Shown: positions 9,413 to 18,149 of the stretch, piece after piece
How positions within the stretch are numbered: the stretch's first letter is position 1
How the letters are laid out: each line of letters opens with the position of its first letter
Position numbers and translations under genes: made by a program
Notes under the pieces: model-generated
What the model was told of the DNA's origin: nothing
Seen by the model: only the letters and a program-made list of their open reading frames with translations
Database searches by the model: none
Assembly (NCBI GenBank): GCA_031269945.1
Contig: JAISYK010000006.1
Span: 62,001-126,000 of the forward strand
Reading direction: 5' to 3'
DNA: 64,000 nt
DNA from: Candidatus Endomicrobiellum calonymphae
Lineage (GTDB): Bacteria > Elusimicrobiota > Endomicrobiia > Endomicrobiales > Endomicrobiaceae

Positions 9413-10115
9413 GCTAAGAAAAGTATTTTTTATTATTTTTTTTGTATGCGGGGCTATCATCTTTTATTTCGTCGGTTGTGCCCTAGGAAGAGTTGTTATA
9501 ATTGGAAAGAATATGGAAATAAAAGACGGAGGGAAAGTTACAATTTTGAAAGGTAATTCAAAGATTATCAGCGACTGGAATACAATAACAGCTGAAAATA
9601 TAATTTATGATAGGGGTAAATCCGTTATTTCGTCTCAAGGTGATGTTAGATTTTTGTTAAATTCGAAAAACAACGAAAGTGAAGCGATTGAGGGTTATGG
9701 AAATTTTATACGTTACAATGTGAATGAAAAAAATGGAAAAATTTGGGGAGATACTATATTAAAACTAAAATGTTTCATAAATGATTCAAGTTATCCCATT
9801 ATTTTGTGTGCTCAAGAAATCTATGTTGATGATAATCTGAAAATTTTGAAGGCTCATAGTAATGTTGAGGTTATGACTTCTTATGGCAAAATTTGTTCAG
9901 ATAATGCTGTTTTTTCTAGAAAAGAATCATATGCAGTTTTTGAAAAAGATAAGCAAAGGCCAGTAGCTAATGTTTTTCACGGTGGGATAAGAGGTATCTG
10001 TGAGGCGGATAGAATGGGTTTTTATAACTTATATGACGAAAAAAGAATAATTATGAACGGTTCGGTTGAAGTAAAAATTGAAATAAAAGAAAAAAAAAGT
10101 GATACTCAGAACTGA
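9405..10115 (+). CDS. lptA: OstA/LptA-like periplasmic LPS transport protein
   Basis: 236 residues with one N-terminal hydrophobic segment (about 5-28) and then the OstA-type beta-jellyroll repeats, visible as blocks such as KDGGKVTILKGNSKI, TAENIIYD and SQGDVRF. LptA forms the periplasmic filament that carries LPS to the outer membrane. The start is TTG at 9405, overlapping the end of lptC, and the 3' end overlaps the GTG of lptB by 17 bases, so translation is probably coupled across the three genes. It is longer than E. coli LptA (185), as is usual outside Proteobacteria. Confidence 0.82.
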   Translation: MIKLRKVFFIIFFVCGAIIFYFVGCALGRVVIIGKNMEIKDGGKVTILKGNSKIISDWNTITAENIIYDRGKSVISSQGDVRFLLNSKNNESEAIEGYGNFIRYNVNEKNGKIWGDTILKLKCFINDSSYPIILCAQEIYVDDNLKILKAHSNVEVMTSYGKICSDNAVFSRKESYAVFEKDKQRPVANVFHGGIRGICEADRMGFYNLYDEKRIIMNGSVEVKIEIKEKKSDTQN

Positions 10116-10818
10116 AAATTTATATAAAAAATATAAATATAGAATTGTCGTGAATGGCGTAAGTATAAGTGTGAAACAAGGTGAAATTGTGGGACTACTT
10201 GGTCCCAATGGTGCAGGGAAGACCACAGTTTTTTATATGACAATTGGTATTACAAAATCCTGTGGTGGTAGTGTTTATGTTGATGATACTGAAATAACTA
10301 CTTGGCCCATGTATCGTAGGGCTAGGATTGGTATAGGATATCTTTCGCAGGAGTCATCAATATTTAGCAAACTCACCGTTGAAGACAATCTTAATTCTGT
10401 AGCTCAAATAATTATAAACTCGAAAGCTCAAAGAAAAGAGAAAGTTGAAATTTTACTTGAAGATTTTAATCTTACAAAATTGCGTAAACAGTTAAGTGTC
10501 ACATTGTCCGGAGGAGAAAAAAGGAGACTCGAAATTGCCAGAGCTTTAGTAATGAGTCCTAAGTTTATGCTTTTAGATGAGCCATTTGTTGGTATTGATC
10601 CTATAACAGTTGATGGTATACAAGAGATTGTTAAAAAATTAAAATCAAAAGGATTAGGCATCCTTATAACAGATCATAACGTTAGAGAGACTCTTGAGAT
10701 TATAGACAGAGCATATGTGATTCATGAAGGTGAAATTTTACTTGAAGGAAATGCAAGAGAATTGCTTGAAAATTCAGAAGCTAAGAAAGTGTATTTAGGT
10801 GATGATTTTAAAATGTAA
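10099..10818 (+). CDS. lptB: LPS export ABC transporter ATPase
   Basis: Cytoplasmic ATPase of LptB2FG, which extracts LPS from the inner membrane. 239 residues with Walker A GPNGAGKT (35-42), Q-loop LSQESSIF, signature LSGGE (137-141), Walker B FMLLDEP ending at 163 and the switch His194 in TDHNV. LptB-specific features, DEPFVGIDPI and the LTVEDNL segment, are present. Start is GTG at 10099 inside the end of lptA. In many Gram-negative bacteria rpoN follows lptB; here an hpf remnant comes directly after, and no rpoN trace is visible in the roughly 130 bases between. Confidence 0.95.
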   Translation: MILRTENLYKKYKYRIVVNGVSISVKQGEIVGLLGPNGAGKTTVFYMTIGITKSCGGSVYVDDTEITTWPMYRRARIGIGYLSQESSIFSKLTVEDNLNSVAQIIINSKAQRKEKVEILLEDFNLTKLRKQLSVTLSGGEKRRLEIARALVMSPKFMLLDEPFVGIDPITVDGIQEIVKKLKSKGLGILITDHNVRETLEIIDRAYVIHEGEILLEGNARELLENSEAKKVYLGDDFKM

Positions 10819-10944
10819 TGAAAATATATTTTTTATTTGCTGTTAAGATATAGAGATTGTTGTAAATTGGTCTCTGTGCATTTTATAAATGATGTATGTC
10901 CGGTGCTTATTTTGTGATAAAAAGGTTAATATAGATAAGAATTG

Positions 10945-11326
10945 ATATGTTATCAGAGCTGTGCATCTCTGGAATTGACCAATTCCATTGATTTTTGTCT
11001 ACGAGAAAAAATTTCAAAGATTGATAGGTTTTCGGTGATAATGATGATGTAGAGAGAAGTGCGTCATTTTGTCGATTGAAAAAATTTAGGCATATGATGA
11101 AAGTAATTTCGTTGTAAGCAAATTTTCTTTCGTGTTAAAAGAATATAGAGAATATTTTTATGGTTTGTATTCTTCAATAGTTCCGACTGTAGATAGACTG
11201 GGAAGACAATTCAAAAAACAAAAAGAAGTTTTGAAAGTTCACAATAAGAATAATTTAAAAGTTTTAAGGAAGCAGGACAGTGAGAAAGCTTATTATGATA
11301 TCGAAAATTCAAGAGAAAAAAATTAG
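10945..11326 (+). pseudogene. hpf: Remnant of ribosome hibernation promoting factor
   Basis: HPF dimerises or stalls idle ribosomes. The 5' part reads LCISGIDQFH, then a stop in place of the T/S-D, then in a second frame LREKISKIDRFS, matching the N-terminal beta-alpha unit of HPF (ISGrxxxxTdaLrexvekKisKldrff). After a stretch with stops, a clean 64-codon frame (11132-11326) carries EYREYFYGLYSSI and VDRLGRQFKKQKEVLK, the conserved C-terminal helix of the HPF domain (yxaIdxavdkLerQlkKyKekl). It is located between lptB and ptsN, the classical position of hpf. Frameshifts and stops rule out a full product. Confidence 0.75.
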
Positions 11327-11541
11327 ACAAGAGAAAAAAATTAGAAAATAAGGCGTTTTGATTTAAAACTAGAAATACTGAAAAGGAGCAATTAACGACA
11401 TGGATAACCTTGCTTGTAAAATTTATATGTTTAAGGATTAGCACATGCATGGACAAAACAAGCGTTCTTTGTTGCGATGAAAATAGATTGCTAGTTCTTT
11501 TAAGCTAAATTAAATGTAAAATACCGGAGGGGAAGAGAAAA

Positions 11542-12000
11542 ATGAGGATTGTGGATTTTTTAGATCAGGATTCGGTTATTATTGATTTAAAAGCGTCGGA
11601 TAAAAAATTGGCGATTGTTGAGCTTGTAAAGGTTTTGAAAAATAAAAAAAAAATCGAAAATATTGACGAGGTTGTCGATGTTATATTGGAAAGAGAAAAA
11701 CTAGGCTCAACAGGAATTGGCCAAAGAGTCGCAATCCCTCATGGAAAGATTAATTCTTTAAAAGAACAGATAGGCGTTCTTGGAATTTCACAAAAAGGGA
11801 TAGAGTTTAACTCTCTTGATGGCGAACCAGTTCATATAATTTTTCTTTTGATTGGATCCGTTGAGATGACGTCCCAGCATTTAAAAGCATTATCTAGAGT
11901 TTCAAGACTTTTTAAAGATAAGTTTCTAAGGCAGGCTATAAAGAATGCTACTACGGCAGAGGAAGTTATAAAAGTAATAGAACAAGAGGACAATTATTAA
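11542..12000 (+). CDS. ptsN: PTS EIIA-type regulatory protein (EIIA-Ntr family)
   Basis: 152-residue PTS EIIA of the fructose/nitrogen family. The phospho-acceptor is His67 in RVAIPHGK, and the surrounding EREKLGSTGIG block is that of PtsN. Such proteins are phosphorylated by a PTS relay and regulate other proteins by binding; they do not carry sugar on their own. A good ribosome site, GGAGG, lies 9-13 bases before the ATG. It heads a cluster with hprK, rapZ and yvcK, and the stop codon overlaps the proposed ATT start of hprK. The gene is intact although the PTS permease in the same locus is dead. Confidence 0.93.
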   Translation: MRIVDFLDQDSVIIDLKASDKKLAIVELVKVLKNKKKIENIDEVVDVILEREKLGSTGIGQRVAIPHGKINSLKEQIGVLGISQKGIEFNSLDGEPVHIIFLLIGSVEMTSQHLKALSRVSRLFKDKFLRQAIKNATTAEEVIKVIEQEDNY

Positions 12001-12928
12001 TACATTTATTGATGTAGGTACGCTCATTAATGAGAAGGGTGGAGATTTTAAACTTGTACTTTTGCTAGGGGACGCTGGTCTTAACAAAAAAATTAAGACT
12101 TCTGATATTAACAGGCCAGGTCTTGCGTTTGCTGGATTTTTTAAGCATTTTCCATATGAACGCATGCAAATTATTGGAATGAGCGAATATTTGTATTTGG
12201 AAAATTTAAGTTATGACAATCAGGTAGAAATATTATCTAAGATTTTTTCTCATGAAGCTGCTGTGTGTTGCATTTTAACAAAGGGACTCAAACCTAATGG
12301 TGCGATGATAAAAATATTTTCTGATTTAGATGTTCCTCTTTTGAAAACGGAATTGGGGACTTCTTCATTTGTAAGCGATTTAATTTACTATTTAGATAGG
12401 AAGTTTGCCCCATCAATTAAGATACATGGAGTTATGACTAATGTTTATGGGTTAGGTGTTTTGATTATAGGTAAATCTGCGATAGGTAAATCTGAATGTG
12501 CTCTTGAGCTCTTAAAGAGAGGACATAAACTTGTTGCTGATGATGTTGTGGTTGTAAAAAAACATTCTGAATTTGCTTTGAGTGGGGGTGGTTTGGAGAT
12601 TACGAAACATCTTATAGAAGTGAGAGGCATAGGGATAATAAACGTTAAGGATATTTTTGGCGTAGGAAGTATTCTAGATGAAACTTCTATAGAGCTGGTT
12701 GTAAAACTTGAAACATGGGAATTGGAAAAAGAGTATGAAAGATTAGGATCTGGTGATAAATATTGCTCTAGATTTCTAGGTGTAAGAATTCCTAAAATTA
12801 CAATTCCTGTCGGGCCTGGTAGAAATCTTGCTGTGCTTGTTGAAACAGCAAGTTTGAATCAAAGACTTAAAAGTGAAGAGTGCTTTACGGCAAAGAATTT
12901 GGATTTTAAATTAAAAAAAAAGAAATGA
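11996..12928 (+). CDS. hprK: HPr kinase/phosphorylase, probable ATT start
   Basis: HprK phosphorylates HPr on Ser46 and removes the phosphate. The C-terminal catalytic domain has Walker A GKSAIGKSE, the ADDVV segment and the HprK signature EVRGIGIINV; GPGRNLAVLVE near the end is also typical. The first ATG-like start in frame is TTG at 12062, but the frame upstream to the stop at 11978 encodes DVGTLINEKGGDFKLVLLLG, which matches the N-terminal domain of the family. The only starts that keep it are ATT codons at 11993 or 11996, 3-6 bases after AGAGGA. With ATT at 11996 the protein is 310 residues, normal for HprK, and overlaps the ptsN stop. Confidence 0.9.
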   Translation: MNTFIDVGTLINEKGGDFKLVLLLGDAGLNKKIKTSDINRPGLAFAGFFKHFPYERMQIIGMSEYLYLENLSYDNQVEILSKIFSHEAAVCCILTKGLKPNGAMIKIFSDLDVPLLKTELGTSSFVSDLIYYLDRKFAPSIKIHGVMTNVYGLGVLIIGKSAIGKSECALELLKRGHKLVADDVVVVKKHSEFALSGGGLEITKHLIEVRGIGIINVKDIFGVGSILDETSIELVVKLETWELEKEYERLGSGDKYCSRFLGVRIPKITIPVGPGRNLAVLVETASLNQRLKSEECFTAKNLDFKLKKKK

Positions 12929-13209
12929 GTAATAAATAAAAATATGGAGAGATCTGAAGAACAACACTAAACGCCATAACATGGGGATGTGCAGTGATTT
13001 GTGTATGAGTATCAATATTTTCTGCTTCTACAAATAGAGAAATAAGAGATCTAATAAATAAATGTTATAGTACGCTGGCTTTATCAGTTTTTGGCACCTG
13101 TACCAAAAGTTTTAAGCAAAAAAATAGTCGATTTAGCATATGGTAAATGTATGTAGTAGGTGTGCGTTGTGCATAACGGCAAAGTAAATCTGTCTTTGGG
13201 ATAATAGTT
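12929..13209. other. Short decayed or non-coding spacer
   Basis: 281 bases between hprK and rapZ. Stops occur in all frames and no family could be recognised. It interrupts what is otherwise a tightly spaced ptsN-hprK-rapZ-yvcK cluster. Confidence 0.4.
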
Positions 13210-14067
13210 GTGAAATTGTATATAGTTTCAGGTATGTCAGGTGCAGGTAAAAGTCAAGCTCTCAAAATTTTTGAGGATTTTGGTTTTTTTTGTGTTGATA
13301 ATATGCCTATTCAAGTAGTTCTAGATTTTATTGATATATGTCTTAAAAATTCTGATGATAAACATGAAAATATAGCGATGAGTATAGATTCACGTGCGGG
13401 AGAGTCTCTTACTTGTTTTGAAAATTTGGTTACTGTTCTGAAGAAAAAAAATATAGAATGCAAGATTATTTTTTTCAATGCTTCTGATTCGGCATTATTA
13501 AAGCGTTATTCCGAGACTCGTCGCCGTCATCCTTTGGGAGAATCCTTATTTGAAGGAATAAGGCTTGAGAGAAAGGCTGTAGATGAAATTCTTAGAATTG
13601 CAGATAAGATAGTAGATACTACAGATATCAATGTGATTGAACTAAAAGAATTAATTTCTGTATTTATAGGTGTTTATCGATATAGAGATCAATATTTAAG
13701 TATTTCTGTTCTTTCTTTTGGGTATAAATACGGTATACCAAACGATGCCGATATAATTTATGACGTACGCTTTTTGGCGAATCCAAATTATGTACGTGAA
13801 TTGAAATTTAGAACCGGTAAGGATGATGACGTTAAAGATTATATAGAAAAGCAAGAAGAATTTAAGGCTTTCTTTGATATATTTTCAGGACTTATAATCA
13901 GAACTATACCATCATATGTTAAAGAAGGTAAAAGCTACCTAACTATAGCGATAGGGTGTACGGGAGGGAAACATAGATCAGTTTTTACAGCTATAAAACT
14001 CGCCGAATTTCTAAAAAATGAAAAGTATAAAGTGAAGCTCAACCACAGAGATATTTTTATATCATGA
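13210..14067 (+). CDS. rapZ: RapZ/YvcJ-type nucleotide-binding regulatory protein
   Basis: 285 residues, full length for the family. N-terminal P-loop domain with Walker A GMSGAGKS (8-15) and the CVDNMP segment; SETRRRHPL; C-terminal domain with YDVRFLANPN and the family-specific GCTGGKHRSV motif. In E. coli RapZ is an adaptor that sends the sRNA GlmZ to RNase E and so controls glucosamine-6-phosphate synthase; in Gram-positive bacteria YvcJ is a nucleotide-binding protein of less clear role. GTG start. Its place between hprK and yvcK is a widely conserved arrangement linking PTS state to cell-envelope sugar metabolism. Confidence 0.94.
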   Translation: MKLYIVSGMSGAGKSQALKIFEDFGFFCVDNMPIQVVLDFIDICLKNSDDKHENIAMSIDSRAGESLTCFENLVTVLKKKNIECKIIFFNASDSALLKRYSETRRRHPLGESLFEGIRLERKAVDEILRIADKIVDTTDINVIELKELISVFIGVYRYRDQYLSISVLSFGYKYGIPNDADIIYDVRFLANPNYVRELKFRTGKDDDVKDYIEKQEEFKAFFDIFSGLIIRTIPSYVKEGKSYLTIAIGCTGGKHRSVFTAIKLAEFLKNEKYKVKLNHRDIFIS

Positions 14068-14131
14068 TACCTGAATGAAAAAATCTCTGGTTGCTAGTGC
14101 CAATTTTTTTCGATGCAGGTGTGTATATATA

Positions 14132-15082
14132 ATGAAAAATCTGAATATTGTTGCTCTTGGTGGTGGAAGTGGATTGTCGACTCTTTTAAGAGGTCTTAAA
14201 AAGTATAACAAATCTATTACTGCTGTAGTGAATATGGCAGATGACGGAGGAAGTTCTGGTAAGCTGAGATCTGAATTTGGCGTTTTGCCTCCGGGAGACA
14301 TAAGAAATTGTTTGGTTGCTCTTTCTGAAGAAGAAAGTTTGATGTCGAAACTTTTTCAATATAGATTCCCAGCTCAAGGAACTTTGTCTGGGCATTCGTT
14401 TGGGAATCTCTTTTTGACAGCCATGTCATCAATTTTAGGCAGTTTTGATGGTGCCATAGCGAATTGCGGCGAAGTTCTTGCAATAAGGGGAAGGGTTTTA
14501 CCTGTCACTCTTTCTTCAATTGTGCTCGAAGCTGAACTTGAATGTGGAAAAAAAGTGAGAGGCGAGAGCAAGATTTCAGAAGTAGAAGAAAAAATCAAGC
14601 GTATAAATTTAAGTCCTATGAGTCCACCTGCTGCTCCTAACGTAATTGATGTTTTGAAAAATGCGGATATAATAATTTTAGGTCCAGGATCTTTGTATAC
14701 TTCAATAATCGTTAACTTGCTAATTGATGGAGTTGTCGATGCGATAAAGTTGTCAAAAGCTTATAAAATATATGTTTGCAATATTATGACGCAGCCTGGT
14801 GAAACGAAAAATTATAAACTTTCAGGACACGTGTCAGCAATAGAAGAACATTCTTATAATGGAATACTTGATTGTGTGATAGCAAATGAAGGTATAGTTC
14901 CGAAAAAACTTGTAAAAAGATATGAGAAATACGGGGCTTCTCAAGTTGAAAATGATAGAATACGTATCAGAACTGAAAAAGGGAATTTATTTTGTGACGA
15001 GTTTTATGCAAGACATGACCCTGATAAGCTCGCAAAAATTTTGGTTAAAATAATAAAATCAGCATTAAAATGTCAGGAGTGA
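14132..15082 (+). CDS. yvcK: YvcK/CofD-like gluconeogenesis and cell-shape factor
   Basis: 316 residues from the ATG at 14132, chosen because the protein should begin just before the nucleotide-binding loop IVALGGGSGLST; a longer frame from 14075 adds 19 unconserved residues. Other family blocks: ADDGGSSGKLR, LPPGDIRNCLVALS, GHSFGNLFL, ILGPGSLYTSI and the NIMTQPGET motif. YvcK proteins bind UDP-sugars, and B. subtilis mutants have morphology and gluconeogenesis defects. It directly follows rapZ (conserved pair) and precedes the dead EIIA gene. Confidence 0.93.
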   Translation: MKNLNIVALGGGSGLSTLLRGLKKYNKSITAVVNMADDGGSSGKLRSEFGVLPPGDIRNCLVALSEEESLMSKLFQYRFPAQGTLSGHSFGNLFLTAMSSILGSFDGAIANCGEVLAIRGRVLPVTLSSIVLEAELECGKKVRGESKISEVEEKIKRINLSPMSPPAAPNVIDVLKNADIIILGPGSLYTSIIVNLLIDGVVDAIKLSKAYKIYVCNIMTQPGETKNYKLSGHVSAIEEHSYNGILDCVIANEGIVPKKLVKRYEKYGASQVENDRIRIRTEKGNLFCDEFYARHDPDKLAKILVKIIKSALKCQE

Positions 15083-15119
15083 AAAAGAAATTTTGTCTTC
15101 ATGGATGAAGGAATTCTGA

Positions 15120-15494
15120 AACATGGTCAAAGACCATTGTCGTTTCTCATGGAGAATTGGCACAAGAATTTATGAATTCTGTAGAAGCTGTTACCTGTTA
15201 TCGGGAAACAATTTGATTTATATGTTGTTAGAAGAGAAATTGGTAACGGTTTGATAGAAATGAGAAAAAGGATTAAAAATTTTTTAGAAACGTAAATAAA
15301 AATGGCGAAAGTCTTATACTTGCTGATATGTGACAGAAGAAGCACCTCGAAATGCCTCGTTTATGTGTATGTCATTTAATGCCAGAGGTCATTTCTGTGG
15401 TGTTAGGCTTCCGATGGTATTATTCGCTGTATTTTCAAATAAAAAAGGTGTAACTGTTTTATATTTGGCAGAAAAGATTTTATTTGACGGATAA
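15120..15494 (+). pseudogene. Remnant of mannose-family PTS EIIA
   Basis: The N-terminal phospho-histidine block reads TIVVSHGELAQEFMNSVEAV, matching EIIA-Man (IvvSHGxlAegl); in a second region LILADM corresponds to the TDMxGG block, followed by PEVISVV and, in a shifted frame, GVRLPMVLFAVFSNKKG for the family vxGvNLPMLLeA block, ending with LAEKILFDG and a stop at 15494. Stops in the middle and at least two frameshifts prevent expression. It is the first of four consecutive EII remnants between yvcK and ptsH. Confidence 0.8.
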
Positions 15495-15639
15495 AAAAAC
15501 ATGATTAAAAAAGCATGATAAATATTTAAAAAATATTTGGAAAGATAAGTGAAAGTTGAAATAAGTGTATTCCTTGATTTTCAATATGTTATTTTTACTG
15601 TGAATAATTATCATTTGTTGAGTAATGTAGGATTGGTTA

Positions 15640-16070
15640 ACCAAGAGTAGAAGAAAAAAAATACTTATAACAACACTAATAAGAATAGGTGATATAAGAT
15701 TTATGATACACGGGCAAAATAATGCAAAGATGGCTAAGAGCCGTGGACGTTGGTGTTGTCTTGGGTTGTCTCGTGGATGGTTCACAAAGATGAGACTCAA
15801 CATATAACTTATGACCAATATTGTCTATATGATGATGCCCATGGTGACATAAAATTAGTTGTGGAATTTTTTTTAAATCTGTAAATGATGTCTGTGGGAG
15901 AAAAGTATTTTAAAAACGTGGAAAAGTAGCTTTTTTACAATCTTCATACGTAGATGCTGTCGATTTGGAGAATTTATGTAAGATGTGCAAGTAAGGAAGG
16001 TGTTGAAATAGGTGGGCATATTTTCCTAAGGATGATAAAGTTAATATTGTGCATTTTATAATAAATAAGT
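15640..16070 (+). pseudogene. Remnant of mannose-family PTS EIIB
   Basis: Near 15675 the reading LIRIGDIRFMIHGQ corresponds to the EIIB phospho-histidine loop (RiDDRLIHGQV) with a small insertion. Further on, in other frames, VAFLQSSYVDAVDLENL and GVEIGGHIFPKDDKVN correspond to the middle and to the vNvGGxhfxxg block of the family. The order and position directly after the EIIA remnant support the call. Multiple stops and shifts make it dead. Confidence 0.65.
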
Positions 16071-16249
16071 AAAGTTGATTTTGTTTTATGTATTCAGCGG
16101 ATATGTCAATATATTGCGAAATTTGCGTGATATTTGAAAAGTCTTGGCAGACAAGTTGCGAGTAAAATTGGAAGTAATTTGTAAATGATCTTAAATTTTT
16201 TTTAAGTAATCTTTGCTTTTTAGTTAGAAATTTGAGATGAATTGCGATA

Positions 16250-16890
16250 GTTTGGTTTTATTAAAACAAAAAAGGCGTTTTGTTTATCCTAAAACAGTTT
16301 ATATGGAACTACGATGACAGGGCTATGTGTAAGTAAAAATGTTGCTTTTCTTGCGTTCGTTTCAGCTTTATGCAGTTGCGGATGTAATCGCTATAGAGAC
16401 GCGATGTTTTGTCAACTCATAGTTTTTAGTACCCCTCTTGTAAGTTTTGTGGATAACATAAGTGCGGAAAATTTGGATAAGGTATATGGTTTGTGCGATA
16501 TAGTTAGTTGAGATGATTTGGATAAATGTGACACCTCATGTATGTCTCGCTGTGCTTGTTGGTGTTCCCAGTCTGAGTGTTTGGAATGTGTAAGTATTTT
16601 AATGAGTTCCGCGAATCCGCACACAATATGGAGATTAGTTTTGGTTGTGACATTTGGTTATTTGTACAGGTTGATAGGTATTTTTATAAGAGATTTTGAC
16701 ACTAGTTTAATGCGTTTTGTTTCGAGAAAAATACAAAATGAGGAATATAGGTGCGTAGCTTTATCTCAAAAGTATTTTTGTTTTACATATTTTCAACGAT
16801 TGTTGTCTGGCGGATGGTTGTATAAATTTATATACCTAGGGCTTTTACAATTTTCGTTCTTATAAAAGTTTTCAGAAAGCTTGCTTGGTG
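16250..16890 (+). pseudogene. Remnant of mannose-family PTS EIIC membrane subunit
   Basis: Hydrophobic pieces in changing frames: AFLAFVSALCS then DAMFCQLIVFSTPLV, which resembles the LDATAFGQFMISRPLV start of EIIC; EMIWINVTPHVCLAVLVGV near 16513, resembling the ELxWixxxPxGaxxPPD region; then a 115-codon frame (16518-16865) that from about 16630 encodes membrane-like sequence with FGYLYRLIGIFIRDFDTSL. Each piece alone is weak, but they lie in the right order between EIIB and EIID remnants. No intact reading frame of EIIC length exists. Confidence 0.55.
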
Positions 16891-16959
16891 TTTGTTACCC
16901 ATATGCAGCTTTGGTATGATGGTTACAACATGTAATCTCAAAAGAATAAGAATCTTTTT

Positions 16960-17830
16960 AGACGTTGAAAATATATATTTTTGCAAACGCTTAATATTAA
17001 TAATATAAATAGCAACATAAATTTAAAATTATAAAAGTGTATTTTGATATGTTTGTAAAAGCTTTTTTATACAAGTTTTGTAAAATTACGAACGACCGCA
17101 AAATGTTGGATTTTTATTTATATTAAAACTTTTTTATGCAAAATAATCTATTCATACAAAAATAAAAAAAAGAAACTTTCTTGAGATATATGGAGATTTT
17201 AACATGCATTCTTATATGGCTAGTTTGATAATTACAATTGTCGTAAATATGGGAAAAGCACTATCCGAATGTGAGTGAGTTTATTGAAAAAATTTTGATG
17301 TGAATACGATTAAAAATATAATGGGAGGGCCCTTAGTTGCTGCGGTAGAAGATTCATTTTTGGATGAGCATTATAAGATATTTAGTAGCCTCGGCAAGTA
17401 ATATTTATGCTTTTTCTTTTTACGGATCTGTTTAGTAATAAATTTCTAACGTATAGTTTTTGGACACCTGTGCTGTTTATTTTTTTACAATGTCGTTATA
17501 TATTCGTATAAGGTTTTTGTTTGTGTTTATGGGCTTTAAATTTGGTAGAAGAAAAGTATTTCTTTACTGGTAAATTTTAGATTTATGTTTCTGACGTAAA
17601 TACTGTATTGCAGTGAAATCGTATTTGTAATTTGTGTGTTGATTTTGTGTATTTAGAACTTTTATTTTTGGTTCTATAAACCGCTTAGACTTTTCGAAAT
17701 AATGTTTGCGATATTCTTATGTATGGTGTTTTGTGTGCCTTATCAGTTTTTGTTACTGGAAAGTTTAATGTGGTTTCTTGTTTTACACAGCACGATATTA
17801 GTATTTGTTGTGCGTGATTTTTGATTTCCT
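16960..17830 (+). pseudogene. Remnant of mannose-family PTS EIID
   Basis: Clear EIID blocks survive: MHSYMASLIITIV near 17204 (family hPyxAgxixG) and IKNIMGGPLVAAVEDSFLD near 17309 (family lMGPLAGIGDSFFW), then WTPVLFIFLQ and, in another frame, IRFLFVFMGFKFG, matching the C-terminal yNxxHlxiRxxGxxxGy region. Stops and frameshifts interrupt all of it. It is the last of the EII remnants and lies immediately before the intact HPr gene, the usual order in PTS mannose-family operons. Confidence 0.75.
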
Positions 17831-17847
17831 ATTTAGGAATGTGAACG

Positions 17848-18108
17848 ATGAAAGAGAAAATTATTGTTGTTTTAAATAAAATGGGGTTGCATGCAAGGCC
17901 AGCGGCACTTCTTGTGCATACTACAACTAAATATAACTCTGCGGTTAAAATTCTAAAAAATGATTTTGAAGTTAACGCAAAAAGTATTATGGGAGTTATG
18001 GCTTTAGCAGCTGGACATGGAAGTACATTGAAATTTGTTGCTGATGGGCCAGATGAAAACGAAGTTTTAGATGCTATTAAAGATTTATTTGAAAGTATGG
18101 CAGATTAG
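17848..18108 (+). CDS. ptsH: Phosphocarrier protein HPr
   Basis: 86 residues, standard HPr length. His15 in GLHARPA takes phosphate from EI, and Ser46 in NAKSIMGVM is the HprK site, so both phosphorylation sites are intact. In a sugar-transporting cell HPr would pass phosphate to EIIA-Man; the neighbouring EIIA, B, C and D genes are all broken, leaving PtsN and HprK as the partners visible in this window. The ATG at 17848 has only a weak upstream purine stretch (GGAATG). ptsI follows after 41 bases. Confidence 0.95.
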   Translation: MKEKIIVVLNKMGLHARPAALLVHTTTKYNSAVKILKNDFEVNAKSIMGVMALAAGHGSTLKFVADGPDENEVLDAIKDLFESMAD

Positions 18109-18149
18109 CCGTTTGTATCGTAAATTTAATTAGTGTATAGGAGAGAAAA

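Noticed and set aside
10819-10944. rpoN expected between lptB and hpf
   Set aside because: Only about 126 bases are available and no sigma54 motif is visible; rpoN is absent from this position.
15480-15818. 112-codon minus-strand frame
   Set aside because: Overlaps the EIIA/EIIB remnants on the other strand and shows no family motif.
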